Source: Heliocidaris erythrogramma (lineage: Eukaryota > Echinodermata > Echinoidea > Camarodonta > Echinometridae). Taken from it: a stretch of DNA of 64,000 nucleotides. Positions 55,360 through 64,000 of the stretch are shown here, piece after piece. The DNA is taken from positions 14,078,875 to 14,142,874 of the forward strand of contig CM046863.1 in the NCBI GenBank assembly GCA_025617745.1, in the 5' to 3' direction. The notes beneath the pieces are model-generated. The model saw nothing but the letters and a program-made list of their open reading frames with translations. It was not told the origin of the DNA and searched no databases. Each line of letters begins with the position of its first letter. Within the stretch, counting starts at the first letter, position 1. Both the position numbers and the translations under genes were made by a program.

Positions 55360-57200
55360 ACGGATTATTTTAATGGATAAATCAAAGCGGATACAAAAAA
55401 TCACGAGCCGTAATCGGTTCTTGTAAAGATTTTGGTTTCTTTTAGCCTATCGCCAAATGGGTAACAAACGTGATGTTTGTTTGTTTGTTTCCACCATTTA
55501 TGTGATATGTTTGATCATGTTGACTGTGTCACATACAGAAAGGAAAGCCAGTATATGTTGTATCCTTTCATATACGACTTTACGCCATAAATCTTTATTC
55601 AGTCATCAGTTAGATTTTTTTACGAATACAGAAATCCAAATCTAGAAATCAGTCGAAGAGAGGGATGGTGGATACGTAATGGTAATGCTGTGCTGCATGT
55701 CAAATGAAATCAAATCAAATCGACCTATTGAATTAAAATCCACAATTTTTGGATTATCATCAACATACAAGTAAGTGTAAAGGAACGGAAGAAAATGAAG
55801 TAAGTGCACAGGCACGCGCTATGGAAAGCACACCACACACACACACACCATCCAACCCCTCCCTCCCGACCCCCCCCCCCCCCCACACACACACACAAAG
55901 AAGAGATATCCCAATTTTTAGCAGCGTTTGTGCACAATATATCGATCATTTCAGTATGTTTTTCTCGTCCCCCGCGCTGACAATAAACAAATATGTTCTC
56001 ACATATAACTGGGAAGGAGATTTGCTATTTGAATGGATTCTATGAGGCCCAATGAAAAACGAAGTCCACGTGATCAAGATACCACTGGACCAAGTCTACC
56101 TTAAACTCCCATCTCCATGCTTCAGCCACTTTGAAGCACAATGTTATCCCATTGCCTAGGGGAACCGGGTGGTCCTGTATAGAGCCTAAGGAGATATGAG
56201 AATGCAGTAGTCAACAGGTTAAATGTGAAGCCTAAAAAAAAATCTAGAATCAGAAAATAGAGGATTCCGTATGATCATAGATGAAACAAATTGTTTTATA
56301 GAACGGGTAGAGAAATCCCTGCAATCTGATTGGTTGAGAGGCATTGATCATTTTTTTACAAGATGCATGCATTAATTTTTTTTTTCAGAAGTTTTTATTA
56401 TTCTCTCTCAAAGAAAATTGAACATAATTTGAAACATTTCATACAATATAACAAACATTTCATACATTACAGTATACATTTCAAACACAAAAAAACATTT
56501 CATACAATATAAATAATCTTCACATAAATATTACTAACTGAAGTTTCACATTTCAAAACAATACGAAACCTTGCATGTAAAAATATATATTTAAGTTACA
56601 CATTTCATTTCCTTACCTAAAAAAAAGAAGAAAAAAGACAAGTGAAATGTATTTTCAATAAACAAATCGTAAATAAAGTTTTATATTTCGTATGAAATTA
56701 CCTTAACATTCTTTAAAACATAGTGTTGGGTCATATAACAGTTTCCTTCGGAGAGAAAGAATTAAATTAAAAGAGGAAAAATAAAAGAAAAACATGATAG
56801 GAAGAAAATAGAAAAAGGAAAAAAAAAAGAAAAAAAAAAAATAAAGAAAGAGAAAAAAAGAGGTAAGAGACACTATCACCCGTCCTCCATCACACCACAA
56901 CAAAAAAAAAAAAAAAAAAAAAAAAACGAACAGATAAAACAAATAAGGAAAGAGGAACAGCCACACCAACAGCACAGATACATAAACAAACATAAGAGGA
57001 AAAAGAGAAAGGAAAAGAAGGGGGTAGGGCAGAGGGTCCAGAAGCTATGCCTCCCTGTCTCTCATTTATCAATCAAGCTGCGATATGCACTATCGATATC
57101 GAGATCAAAACGATATACTTCTAAAATCGTTAATTATTAGATGATCGTGTTGTTGGTCTATATAGGGGACCAAGAATCACGAGGGTACGCCCACTGCTTT
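55360..57200. other. Intergenic with simple repeats, no gene recognised
   Basis: (CA)n and C-tract at 55836-55900, A-rich and GA-rich sequence at 56806-57000 with a poly-A run at 56902-56926. The frames here on both strands are low complexity. Confidence 0.55.
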
Positions 57201-57501
57201 TTAAAGGGATACGCCACCGGGCGGCCGTGGGGAAAGTCAGGATTGCGTAAGCCCCATTCACTCGTACACAAAGTTTGTGCGTCGAACGCGTCCGTTGGAC
57301 TGCTGGGATTACATTTCGGATTGCACGAAGCCGAACGAATCTCGTACGAAAGCTCGAGCTCAGGGCGGAGCGTGCATGTTGTGCGGCCACCAGTCTGGCC
57401 GAAGTGTGCGCTCCGCGAAGCAACGGCATGATCAGGTAACGATCACGCTGCCCTCTCGCGGCATAAAAACGTCCACAATCTGCGGTTGCGTATCCCTTTA
57501 A
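57201..57501. mobile_element. MITE, about 300 bp, TTAA-ended
   Basis: TTAAAGGGATACGC at 57201-57214 is inverted exactly as GCGTATCCCTTTAA at 57488-57501. The interior is GC-richer and shares ordered blocks with 33970-34260. TTAA at both outer edges suggests a piggyBac or Kolobok-type duplication. Confidence 0.88.
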
Positions 57502-58230
57502 GTGGATGTAATGAGTATGTAATGATTACATTTGTTTGAGATGCAAGTTTGTCGATTGACTGGAAGTTTTGTTTTGTTTTGGGGTTCGTTTCTTGTTTGT
57601 TTGTTTGGGGTTTTCGGTTTTTGTGTTGTTGTTGTTTTTTGTTTGTTTGTTTTTGTTTTGTTTTGTTTTGTTTGTTCCTTCGTTTGTTTTTTGTTTTTGT
57701 TTTTGTTTCTGTGTTTGTTTTTGTTTTTGTTTTTGTTGGTTTTTTTTTTTTTTGGGGGGGGGGGTTATATTTGCTGATGAAACGGTTAAATATGCCAACA
57801 TTGGTAATGATTGCAGTTGTTTGAGATGCAAGTATTTCAATTGGAGTTTTTTTTTTTGTTAATGTTTGTACAAGGGGGGGGGGGGGGGGGGGGGGGGGAG
57901 AATAGAAATCACCCAAACTGTATTTACTGTTATAAAAATAGTATTTAAAATAAACAAGGATCCATTATGACGTAGTTATTATGTTATTAAGTTAATATGT
58001 TGGTTAATTGCTTATGCCAGACAACAGAGATAAGCATGAACATAAGTAGAAGTAAAGGGAGAGGGGGAGCGGAGGTAATGAACAGCTCGAAGATGTGGAA
58101 ATGGGATTTTGTTTTAGACACGTCTTTTCTTGTTATGGTTTCTTTGTTTTTAAAGTTTTTTAGTTTGTACTGTTTTATGTCTAATGTATTCTGTCTTTCT
58201 TTCTTCGAGGGTAGTTGGTAGTGGCCTTTT
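57502..58230. repeat. (GTTTT)n-type low complexity and G-tracts
   Basis: 57560-57750 is made of G and T words (TTTGTTTTTG), then a T-run and 10 G at 57755-57764, and 22 G at 57876-57898. Long frames on either strand are artefacts. Confidence 0.9.
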
Positions 58231-58289
58231 GACCTGGTCAGCTTTACGTGGCGCGAATCGTGTGCTACGGTCCATCCACTTCTCATTCC

Positions 58290-59220
58290 ATTATATACTA
58301 TCTTCTGCTCCAACCCTTATGATGAATAAGACTAAATCTTCTGTGTGCAATTTTATATCTTTAATTGTTAAAGGTGTTAAAGAGAAACATAAAAGACGGA
58401 GCATTTTTAGATGGTGCAAAGGAGGGAATATTATTTTTCTACAGGAAATATTTAGTACACAAGATATAGTTAATAATTGGAACTTGATGTGGGAGGGGAA
58501 CTGTATGTATAGCCACGGTACAAACCACGGTAAAAGGGTTATGATATTATTGGATAGGGGGTAAATATTAAATTAGAACATACAATTATTGATACAGAAG
58601 GCAGATACATTTTCACAGTTGGGTTTCTGCAAAATCAAGAGGTAACACTAGGAAATGTTTATTTTCCAGTTGGAAGCAAAAGGTGGAACAACTAAAGTTT
58701 TTGCGCATTATTATACATATCCTAGAAAGAGATGAATTTTAAAAATAATCCTTTTCTTAAAGGAGGGGACTTTAATATGGTTAGAGATGTACATCTAGAT
58801 TACATGATAAATAATATGAATAAAAAGCAGTCTAAGCTCAGTCATAAGTTTCAAAACTTTCTAATTTACTATTATAGCGCTACGGTGATTAAGAAATGCC
58901 ACTAAGAAACAATTTACGTATCACCAAGAAAATCCTTCTATGCAAAGTAGATTGGATTACTGGGTTATTTCCGAAAGTTTAGGAGAGACAGTGTTAAACT
59001 GTAAAATACAACCTACAATTTCACCTGATCACTCGGCAATAGAACTGAATATTAGATTGAATTCTATTACTAATCCCGCAATAAACTGATTATTGGAAGT
59101 TTAATAACAGTTTGTGTAATGATGAAGGTTATGTTAAAAGTATGAAAGAAGAAATAACTCGATTGAAACTTAGGTTATTTGAAGAGATTACAGATAGCAG
59201 AATATTATGGGATTATACAC
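58290..59220 (+). pseudogene. Tx1/L1-like LINE endonuclease (APE) domain
   Basis: Frames in order: LIVKGVKEKHKRRSIFRWCK, NIIFLQEIFSTQDI with the catalytic LQE Glu, YSHGTNHGKRVMILLDRG, ITLGNVYFP-like VTLGNVYFPVG, KGGDFNMVRDVHLD with the GDFN motif, RLDYWVIS-like SRLDYWVISESLGE, and SPDHSAIELNIR with the catalytic SDH-type His. Then YWKFNNSLCNDEGYVKSMKE starts the linker before RT. At least four frameshifts or stops. It stops at about 59220, where CACTGCAAAAAAATTGGGCA begins a different sequence. Confidence 0.88.
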
Positions 59221-59653
59221 TGCAAAAAAATTGGGCATTTTTTTTTTGTATATCGTGTTGGGCAAACTGTTTTATTCATTGTTGGTCAAAGTTTGCTCGT
59301 TATATAGTTAAAATTAAATTTGCATGGCAAACACTCAGTTTGACCATTTATTTTGCTAGGAGAGCAGGAAAAGTTGGTCAAGTTTTTTGCCACCCAATTA
59401 AGTATAACTTTTAAGCAAAATTAATCACGTCAGTTGGGCAACTTTCTGGTAGATCACGGGAATCTCATTTGTTGTGTAAAACAATGTAAAAGGTGTAACT
59501 TATATTGAGAAAGTTTTCGACCATGCGCAGTCGTGTCTTTAAATTTAACAGCAGTTTGGCAACTTTCGCGCGGGTCCGTTCACGTGACGTGATTTCGATT
59601 TCGAAAACGCACATTTTTTCGGACTACTATACTGTAAAAAACTAAAAACTAAG
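59221..59653. promoter_or_regulatory. Upstream region of gene B
   Basis: The last 100 bp before the gene B ATG hold TTCGCGCGGG and CACGTGACGTGA, overlapping E-box- and CRE-like words. No clear TATA box. The first part (from 59221) is AT-rich and of unknown type. Confidence 0.35.
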
Positions 59654-59735
59654 ATGGCTGAGCCTGAAGACATGTCTTCGGTACCAGCGTTGCTGAGTGA
59701 GTGGGGCTGTCAAATGCTCATTGACCCCTTTAAGG
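59654..59735 (+). CDS. Gene B first exon, SAM-like N-terminus
   Basis: ATG within AAGATGG, then MAEPEDMSSVPALLSEWGCQ MLIDPFK, then the strong donor GGTAAGT. The first exon ends after one base of a codon. The LLxxWGxxxLIxxF pattern is how the first helices of SAM domains begin, as in the SAMD3-like family of fish and invertebrates. Known: SAM domains mediate protein or RNA contacts. Inferred: the link to exons at 62.2-62.7 kb. The exons completing the SAM domain were not found, so either they are lost or they lie in unrecognised sequence. Confidence 0.5.
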
Positions 59736-60182
59736 GTAAGTTTTCTATAAGTTAAATAAATATACATGTTACTCGCCTCCTTCCATTTTGACCACTATGC
59801 ATGATGTAGAAATACCGTAAATAATGAGAAACTTGTGGTGTTGTGTCATGCATGCCGGGGATTAATTCATGTCGCGTAATGCAAGATGGGGAGTCGATAG
59901 TCCAGATGCTGAAATTTTGTGGCTTACCATATTTGAGGGCAAGAAATAGTTCAGCACTGGGACATCATTATATTTGTGAAAACCTTGACCAGTATTTGTT
60001 CAAAATGCTTCTTTACAACAGCCAGAGAGATTTTTTGAAAACATTTGCAATTTTCCAAGTTATAAAGGCGAAAGTAATTTGTTGCAAAGTCATTTTCGAT
60101 TCTGCAGTCACACACGTTCGTTCCTATTACTCTCGCCCCGGGACACTCGCACTCTTACTGCGGCAGCCCGAACGCGTAGCAG
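59736..60182. other. Gene B intron, no exon recognised
   Basis: The frame 59843-60268 has no domain that I recognise and overlaps an inverted repeat at its end. Confidence 0.4.
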
Positions 60183-61104
60183 CGTCCCGGGGGCGCGTTT
60201 CCGTTTTACACCGTTGCCTAGGCATTTTTTCGATTAATCGCTTCGAACGTGCTGGTTTCAAAGTCTAGGTTTCAGCTCGCTTCATGCGCTATGAGCTCGA
60301 GCTTGGTCTGCACGCGCGAAGTATGAAATCGAATGTACACACGTACTCCTACTCTGCATGTTTGCGGCGATCGGGTGTATGTGTACGTGTACTATAGGGT
60401 CTACTGCACTGGTCTACTGTCTCGGATTGTCTATATGGCGATAAAGAATAACATTAGAGTTAATTCATGTTGCATTGCAAGGTAAAAGAATTTTAAAATG
60501 TAGCTGAAAGGCAGCTAAGCTGAAACAGTGTTACCAGAAAGCGAGGGAATTAAACAGAAGGGGTGGGGGACGAGGAATATACGTATAATAATTATAGCCC
60601 AGGATCATACATTTAAAAGAAAATTTAGGTGTTTTACTAATATCGAGAAGATAAGAATAATAAGAATAATAATAATTGATTTGAAGAAATATAGTTATAT
60701 TTGCTACAACTATAACTATAACTATAACTGCGTATCTAGCTGTAACTCATTGTGCGCCAATTAGAGAAGAGGAAGCCTCATCAGCATGAAAGAAAAAAAA
60801 ACAAAGAAGACGGCCCTTTCACGCTTCCTTCTGTTTTGCTTTTCCTTTCATCCCCCTTGTCTCTCTTATACATTTTTTTGCTTTTATCGTTCCTTATATA
60901 TTTCTTTTAGCTCGTTTGCGCACAAGATGAAGTGTAGCTACTGTACAGTTACTGTAATGCATATCTTTGCTGTCTGTGCAGATGCTGTGCATGCTAGACC
61001 TCACTGGGGGCGCTGACGACTTAGACTCTTTCACCAGCGCACTTCTTGGATTTTTTCGCGAAAATGCCTAGGCAACGGTGTAAAACGGAAATGCGCGTCC
61101 CGGG
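60183..61104. mobile_element. Inverted-repeat element in gene B intron, about 920 bp
   Basis: CGTCCCGGGGGCGCGTTTCC on the left, continuing GTTTTACACCGTTGCCTAGG, is inverted on the right at 61061-61104 with small changes. Further CG-rich similarity extends outside both arms (CTCGCGCTC-like words). No coding content. Confidence 0.75.
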
Positions 61105-62243
61105 GCTACTCGCGCTCCTGCTTCGTGCGCGGGCTGGTAGGGTTAGGCCCATAGGTTTGGCCTACTCTAACGTTAGCAGTATGCTGTATGGTAGCCCGGC
61201 CCGGGACCTGCTCCTCATTACTTTACTGACCTGAAACATTTAGAACCGATTAATAAATACTTTCATTACTAAAAAACAAGATTTTTAATTATAAGTGACA
61301 ATGAGTGACATTAAAAACTTGTCGAAATAATAGGATGATGCAGGGGCCTAGGGGATAGATTTACCCGTTTTATTTTCGCTTCTCATTTTGCCAAAACTTG
61401 AATAGAATTCACAATTTTATTTTAAATAGAATTTAAGGTTTCCCTTTATCAACATGTGTGATAATTATGCTGGAAATTTGATCTTTGATAGCAAAAATCA
61501 ATTAACGAATAACTTTGTCGAGATGTCTCGGGTACCGTACTACAGTCAGTGCAGGGGGGGGGGGGGGGAGGGGGGGGGGGGGTACCCGGGACAACTCGAC
61601 CGTCGAGTTATCCAGGGTACCACCTCGATTTTGTCGAGTTGTCCCGGATCCATCTGTGTACATGTATTCTCCTTAGATGTATTATGATCCTGATACATTT
61701 TTTTAAATATGAAAAATTGTAAAAATGCCGAGACCGTACAGGGTTTCAATGACGATAAAGCACAGCTGTATGGCCAAGTCACACAGTGCGAATTGAGATC
61801 AATAGAGCTGGATCTGGATTCACACTTCATCCGACGCGACATGTACGTAATACCTCTGTTATTGGCCAATAAACTATTCTGTGCGAAGAACATGTTGCAC
61901 AATCTGCATGCAGAGTTGTGCATGATCACAGACTAGATATTGCATAAATGTTGTGCCGGATGCAGTGTGAATCCCCCTTAACTTTCAAGTCTTGCCTTAA
62001 AATGACCCGGTCCACTGATTTTGTAAGTGTAGCACTTGTTGACTTGCGCATTGTAAATCAAAGAACGGCATTCATTCCTCATTATTATGACAAAATTGAC
62101 ACAAATGTTGCATTTTGTGCATTGATCAGTGGGAAGCAGATTTTAAATGTACAAAGTTTATGTTGTCATATGTAGGGGATGAGAGTAAATGTTGTTACAT
62201 CTGTGTTGGTATTTATGCGATTTCTGCGACATTTCTTTTTCAG
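61105..62243. repeat. Gene B intron with palindromes and G-tract
   Basis: A G-rich tract at 61553-61582 is followed by GGTACCCGGGACAACTCGAC and its partial inverse, giving hairpins to about 61650. A small MITE lies at 61816-61974. No exon recognised. Confidence 0.6.
61816..61974. mobile_element. Small MITE, 159 bp
   Basis: GGATTCACACTTCATCCG on the left pairs with CGGATGCAGTGTGAATCC on the right, with one mismatch and one indel. Confidence 0.75.
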
Positions 62244-62417
62244 TTTGAAAAAGAATACGAGAGAGCATACCCAGGCAGATATCTGCATTTTATTAAAAAA
62301 CATGGAACACAGTCTTTGAGGATATACTACAATACACCACGCAAATGATGCCGAATTAGGTGGATGAGCTTGGTTTGGGAGACTCTGATGACATAGAGTT
62401 GGAAAAGATTACAGAAG
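62244..62417 (+). pseudogene. Gene B exon, frame-broken (SAMD3-like middle part)
   Basis: After the acceptor CATTTCTTTTTCAG it reads FEKEYERAYPGRYLHFIKKH and GTQSLRIYYNTPRK, then a stop. Two single-base shifts later the reading is NDAEL and VDELGLGDSDDIELEKITE, up to GTAGGA. The EYExxYPxRYxxFxKK motif and the acidic segment after TPRK fit SAMD3-like proteins as I recall them. The shifts could be sequencing errors or real decay; the next exon also requires a different phase. Confidence 0.5.
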
Positions 62418-62505
62418 GTAGGATTTTAATTTTAATTAAAAGTTTTTAAAGTTAATGTTGTTTGGTAAGTTTCTTCGTACTGTACTTTTCCTATTTCTTT
62501 TTAAG

Positions 62506-62718
62506 GATATGACTGATCTGGAGAGCTATGTAAAAGGCATCAACAAAGAAGACAGGTCACAGACCTTTGTGCTCTGCCTCTACCGGGAAAGTGTTCTTCT
62601 CCCAATGCAGGTGTTCGTTGTCTTTGAAAGGAAAGCAATGCCAAAGGATTCGCTTCTCAAAGCTGTAGATGGATGCTACAAGCTTACGTACGTCATAAAC
62701 ATGAGGTTTCAAACCTAA
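62506..62718 (+). CDS. Gene B later exon (SAMD3-like C-terminal part)
   Basis: After CCTATTTCTTTTTAAG the frame reads DMTDLESYVKGINKEDRSQT, FVLCLYRESVLLPMQVFVVF and MPKDSLLKAVDGCYKLTYVI, then NMRFQT and a stop at 62716-62718. The AVDxxYKxxxVxN motif is the hallmark of the C-terminal half of these proteins. The stop after NMRFQT may be intron read-through, since relatives extend further; GTTTCA at about 62704 would be a weak donor. Incomplete gene or pseudogene. Confidence 0.5.
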   Translation, partial: DMTDLESYVKGINKEDRSQTFVLCLYRESVLLPMQVFVVFERKAMPKDSLLKAVDGCYKLTYVINMRFQT

Positions 62719-63847
62719 AAAAAAAACCTCCATAGACTGTGCTAAAATTGTGGTGGTGTATCACCATAGAAGCCCTTGTATGTTACTTTTTAATGGATGC
62801 ATTCCCCTTTAAGGAAATTGAATTATAAGTTGCAAAGTAGAAAACAGAATTGCAAACGTACATTTAACTTCGCACAATTTGTGAAAACATCCAGGAAAAC
62901 CTACATTATAAGAACATAATGAGGTTGCATGTGAATAGAGCAGAATTTTGAAATGCTGTTATATACAGGTAGTTTATATACAGGGAGTTGAATTTCTTTC
63001 TGACATTCCAAAGTTATATATGCAGCAAGAGAAGGTTTGCACCCAACATATTGTACTTTTATATGCAAAAACAAATACAAACATTTTCTGTCAAGGACAT
63101 GGGGATAGAGCTGAAGTAATAACTATAAAAATTACATATTTAATTGGCTGGCCATTATGGATTTTGAGGTGTCAGATTTCATGTGTTCAAATAGGACTTT
63201 TAAATTGAACAACTTTTAATCTTTATAGAGTGCATACTATGCTAGGCGTTATCTCTCCGCTTTTTTGGGAATATTTATAGTTTTTTAGTTAAAATTAGGC
63301 ATAGAATTCACACTGCCGCTCCCCCCCCCCCCACCCTTTGATCATGGAGAGGTCAAAATAGCTTGGGCTTTTTAGGGTTAAATAAGCTTTTCATGAGGCA
63401 TATTTAGTAAAAAAAAATTGACTTGCATGTTGTTTGGAAATATGTCTGCTTGTAACTGAAAAAAATGTCTAATTGCTAGAAATCCAAACCCAAATTCAAT
63501 ACACAACAAAGAGAACAATGGGTCATCGGTTGTCAACAATTGGTGAGGTTTATTCCGTCAGTGAATTTTGTGACGCAATTCAATAGTGGAGTCATCGGTT
63601 GAAATTCAAACAATAGAAAACATAGATGTGTGTTTTCTATGATCCATGCATGGTGCAGCCTTGGAAACTTGCAGTTGAAACAAGATACGTTGTTGCCTGT
63701 TACATAATTATGAAGAATGATTTTGTTCTAACCTTTGTTTTCTAAAATCGCTGTCAATCAAAAACTACTCGACTAAATCAAAATAAATATGGTATTATTG
63801 GTGGGCTGTCTGTTTATTTTTTTATCATAAAATATGTAACTACAATC
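62719..63847. other. AT-rich, no exon recognised
   Basis: C-tract at 63320-63331. A pair of GTCATCGGTTG words lies at 63522 and 63591. No domain-bearing frame. Confidence 0.5.
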
Positions 63848-63977
63848 AACTCTGCCTAAGTCGAAGTCGCATAAGTCAAATATCATCTAAGGCGAACTTC
63901 TTTTTTGAGCCACCTCCCTTGTTTTCTATTGTTTTGACCCTTGACAAGTCCCAAGAGATTCGATTTAGGCAGAGTTC
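63848..63977. mobile_element. Small MITE, 130 bp
   Basis: AACTCTGCCTAAGTCGAA on the left is inverted as TTCGATTTAGGCAGAGTT on the right, with one difference. Inside are further TAAGTCGAA- and TAAGTCAAA-type words about 16 bp apart. Confidence 0.88.
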
Positions 63978-64000
63978 ACTATTTTAAAGGTTTTATAGTG

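Noticed and set aside
57443-57916. 157-codon minus-strand frame rich in Lys, Asn and Thr, and + strand frames rich in Phe and Val.
   Set aside because: These are translations of the (GTTTT)n-type low-complexity block.

Overview
The window reads as AT-rich nuclear DNA from an invertebrate animal. The evidence is spliced host exons with GT..AG junctions, and a repeat set (DIRS, BEL/Pao, Tc1/mariner, L2/CR1-like, Jockey-like and Tx1/L1-like LINEs, many MITEs) that fits a marine deuterostome, most likely an echinoderm such as a sea urchin. The species is inference; nothing here fixes it. There are no bacterial operons, CRISPR arrays or rRNA genes.

Two host genes can be supported, both on the + strand. 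Gene A is the 3' part of a ROCO/MFHAS1-like gene ending in a Death domain. Its five exons (1053-1219, 27779-27847, 28856-29075, 30096-30232, 34455-34601) splice in phase into one 245-residue C-terminus: COR-like end, a four-cysteine module, then Death domain and stop. Intron 1 is about 26.5 kb and is mostly stacked transposons. Gene B (59654-62718) starts with a SAM-like first exon and has two later exons resembling the SAMD3-like family; one exon is frame-broken.

Layout of intron 1 (1.2-27.8 kb): a broken THAP domain; two hairpins; a 2.7 kb foldback element (2403-5114); a converging P2RX7-like fragment; a tRNA-like SINE; and a DIRS retroelement whose inverted ends lie at 6.4 and 27.2 kb. Between the DIRS ends sit a 95-bp tandem array, a MITE, a Crypton-like recombinase fragment, a 1.68 kb Tc1 element, a minus-strand BEL/Pao element that is itself split by a 2.9 kb insert, a Tx1-like LINE, a 1.86 kb foldback element with a 5-bp target duplication, and a Jockey-like LINE.

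Downstream: an IS630/Tc1-type element (31441-33726) with TA duplications lies in the last intron of gene A. After the gene come L2-like LINE fragments, a 4.9 kb TTAA-flanked element (36449-41336) with tandem arrays and a related uninterrupted site nearby, several MITEs, a 7.4 kb inverted-repeat element (47403-54836) that splits an L2-like LINE, a Tx1-like endonuclease fragment, and gene B.

The most unusual pattern runs across the window. Five arrays of unrelated sequence (2.4/4.9, 14.5, 20.5/21.7, 35.8 and 46.2 kb) are all built from 15-17 bp units, each with a fixed core and a variable tail. Four of them occur with an inverted partner or inverted copies. This looks like one class of foldback-forming array with a common unit length but no common sequence.
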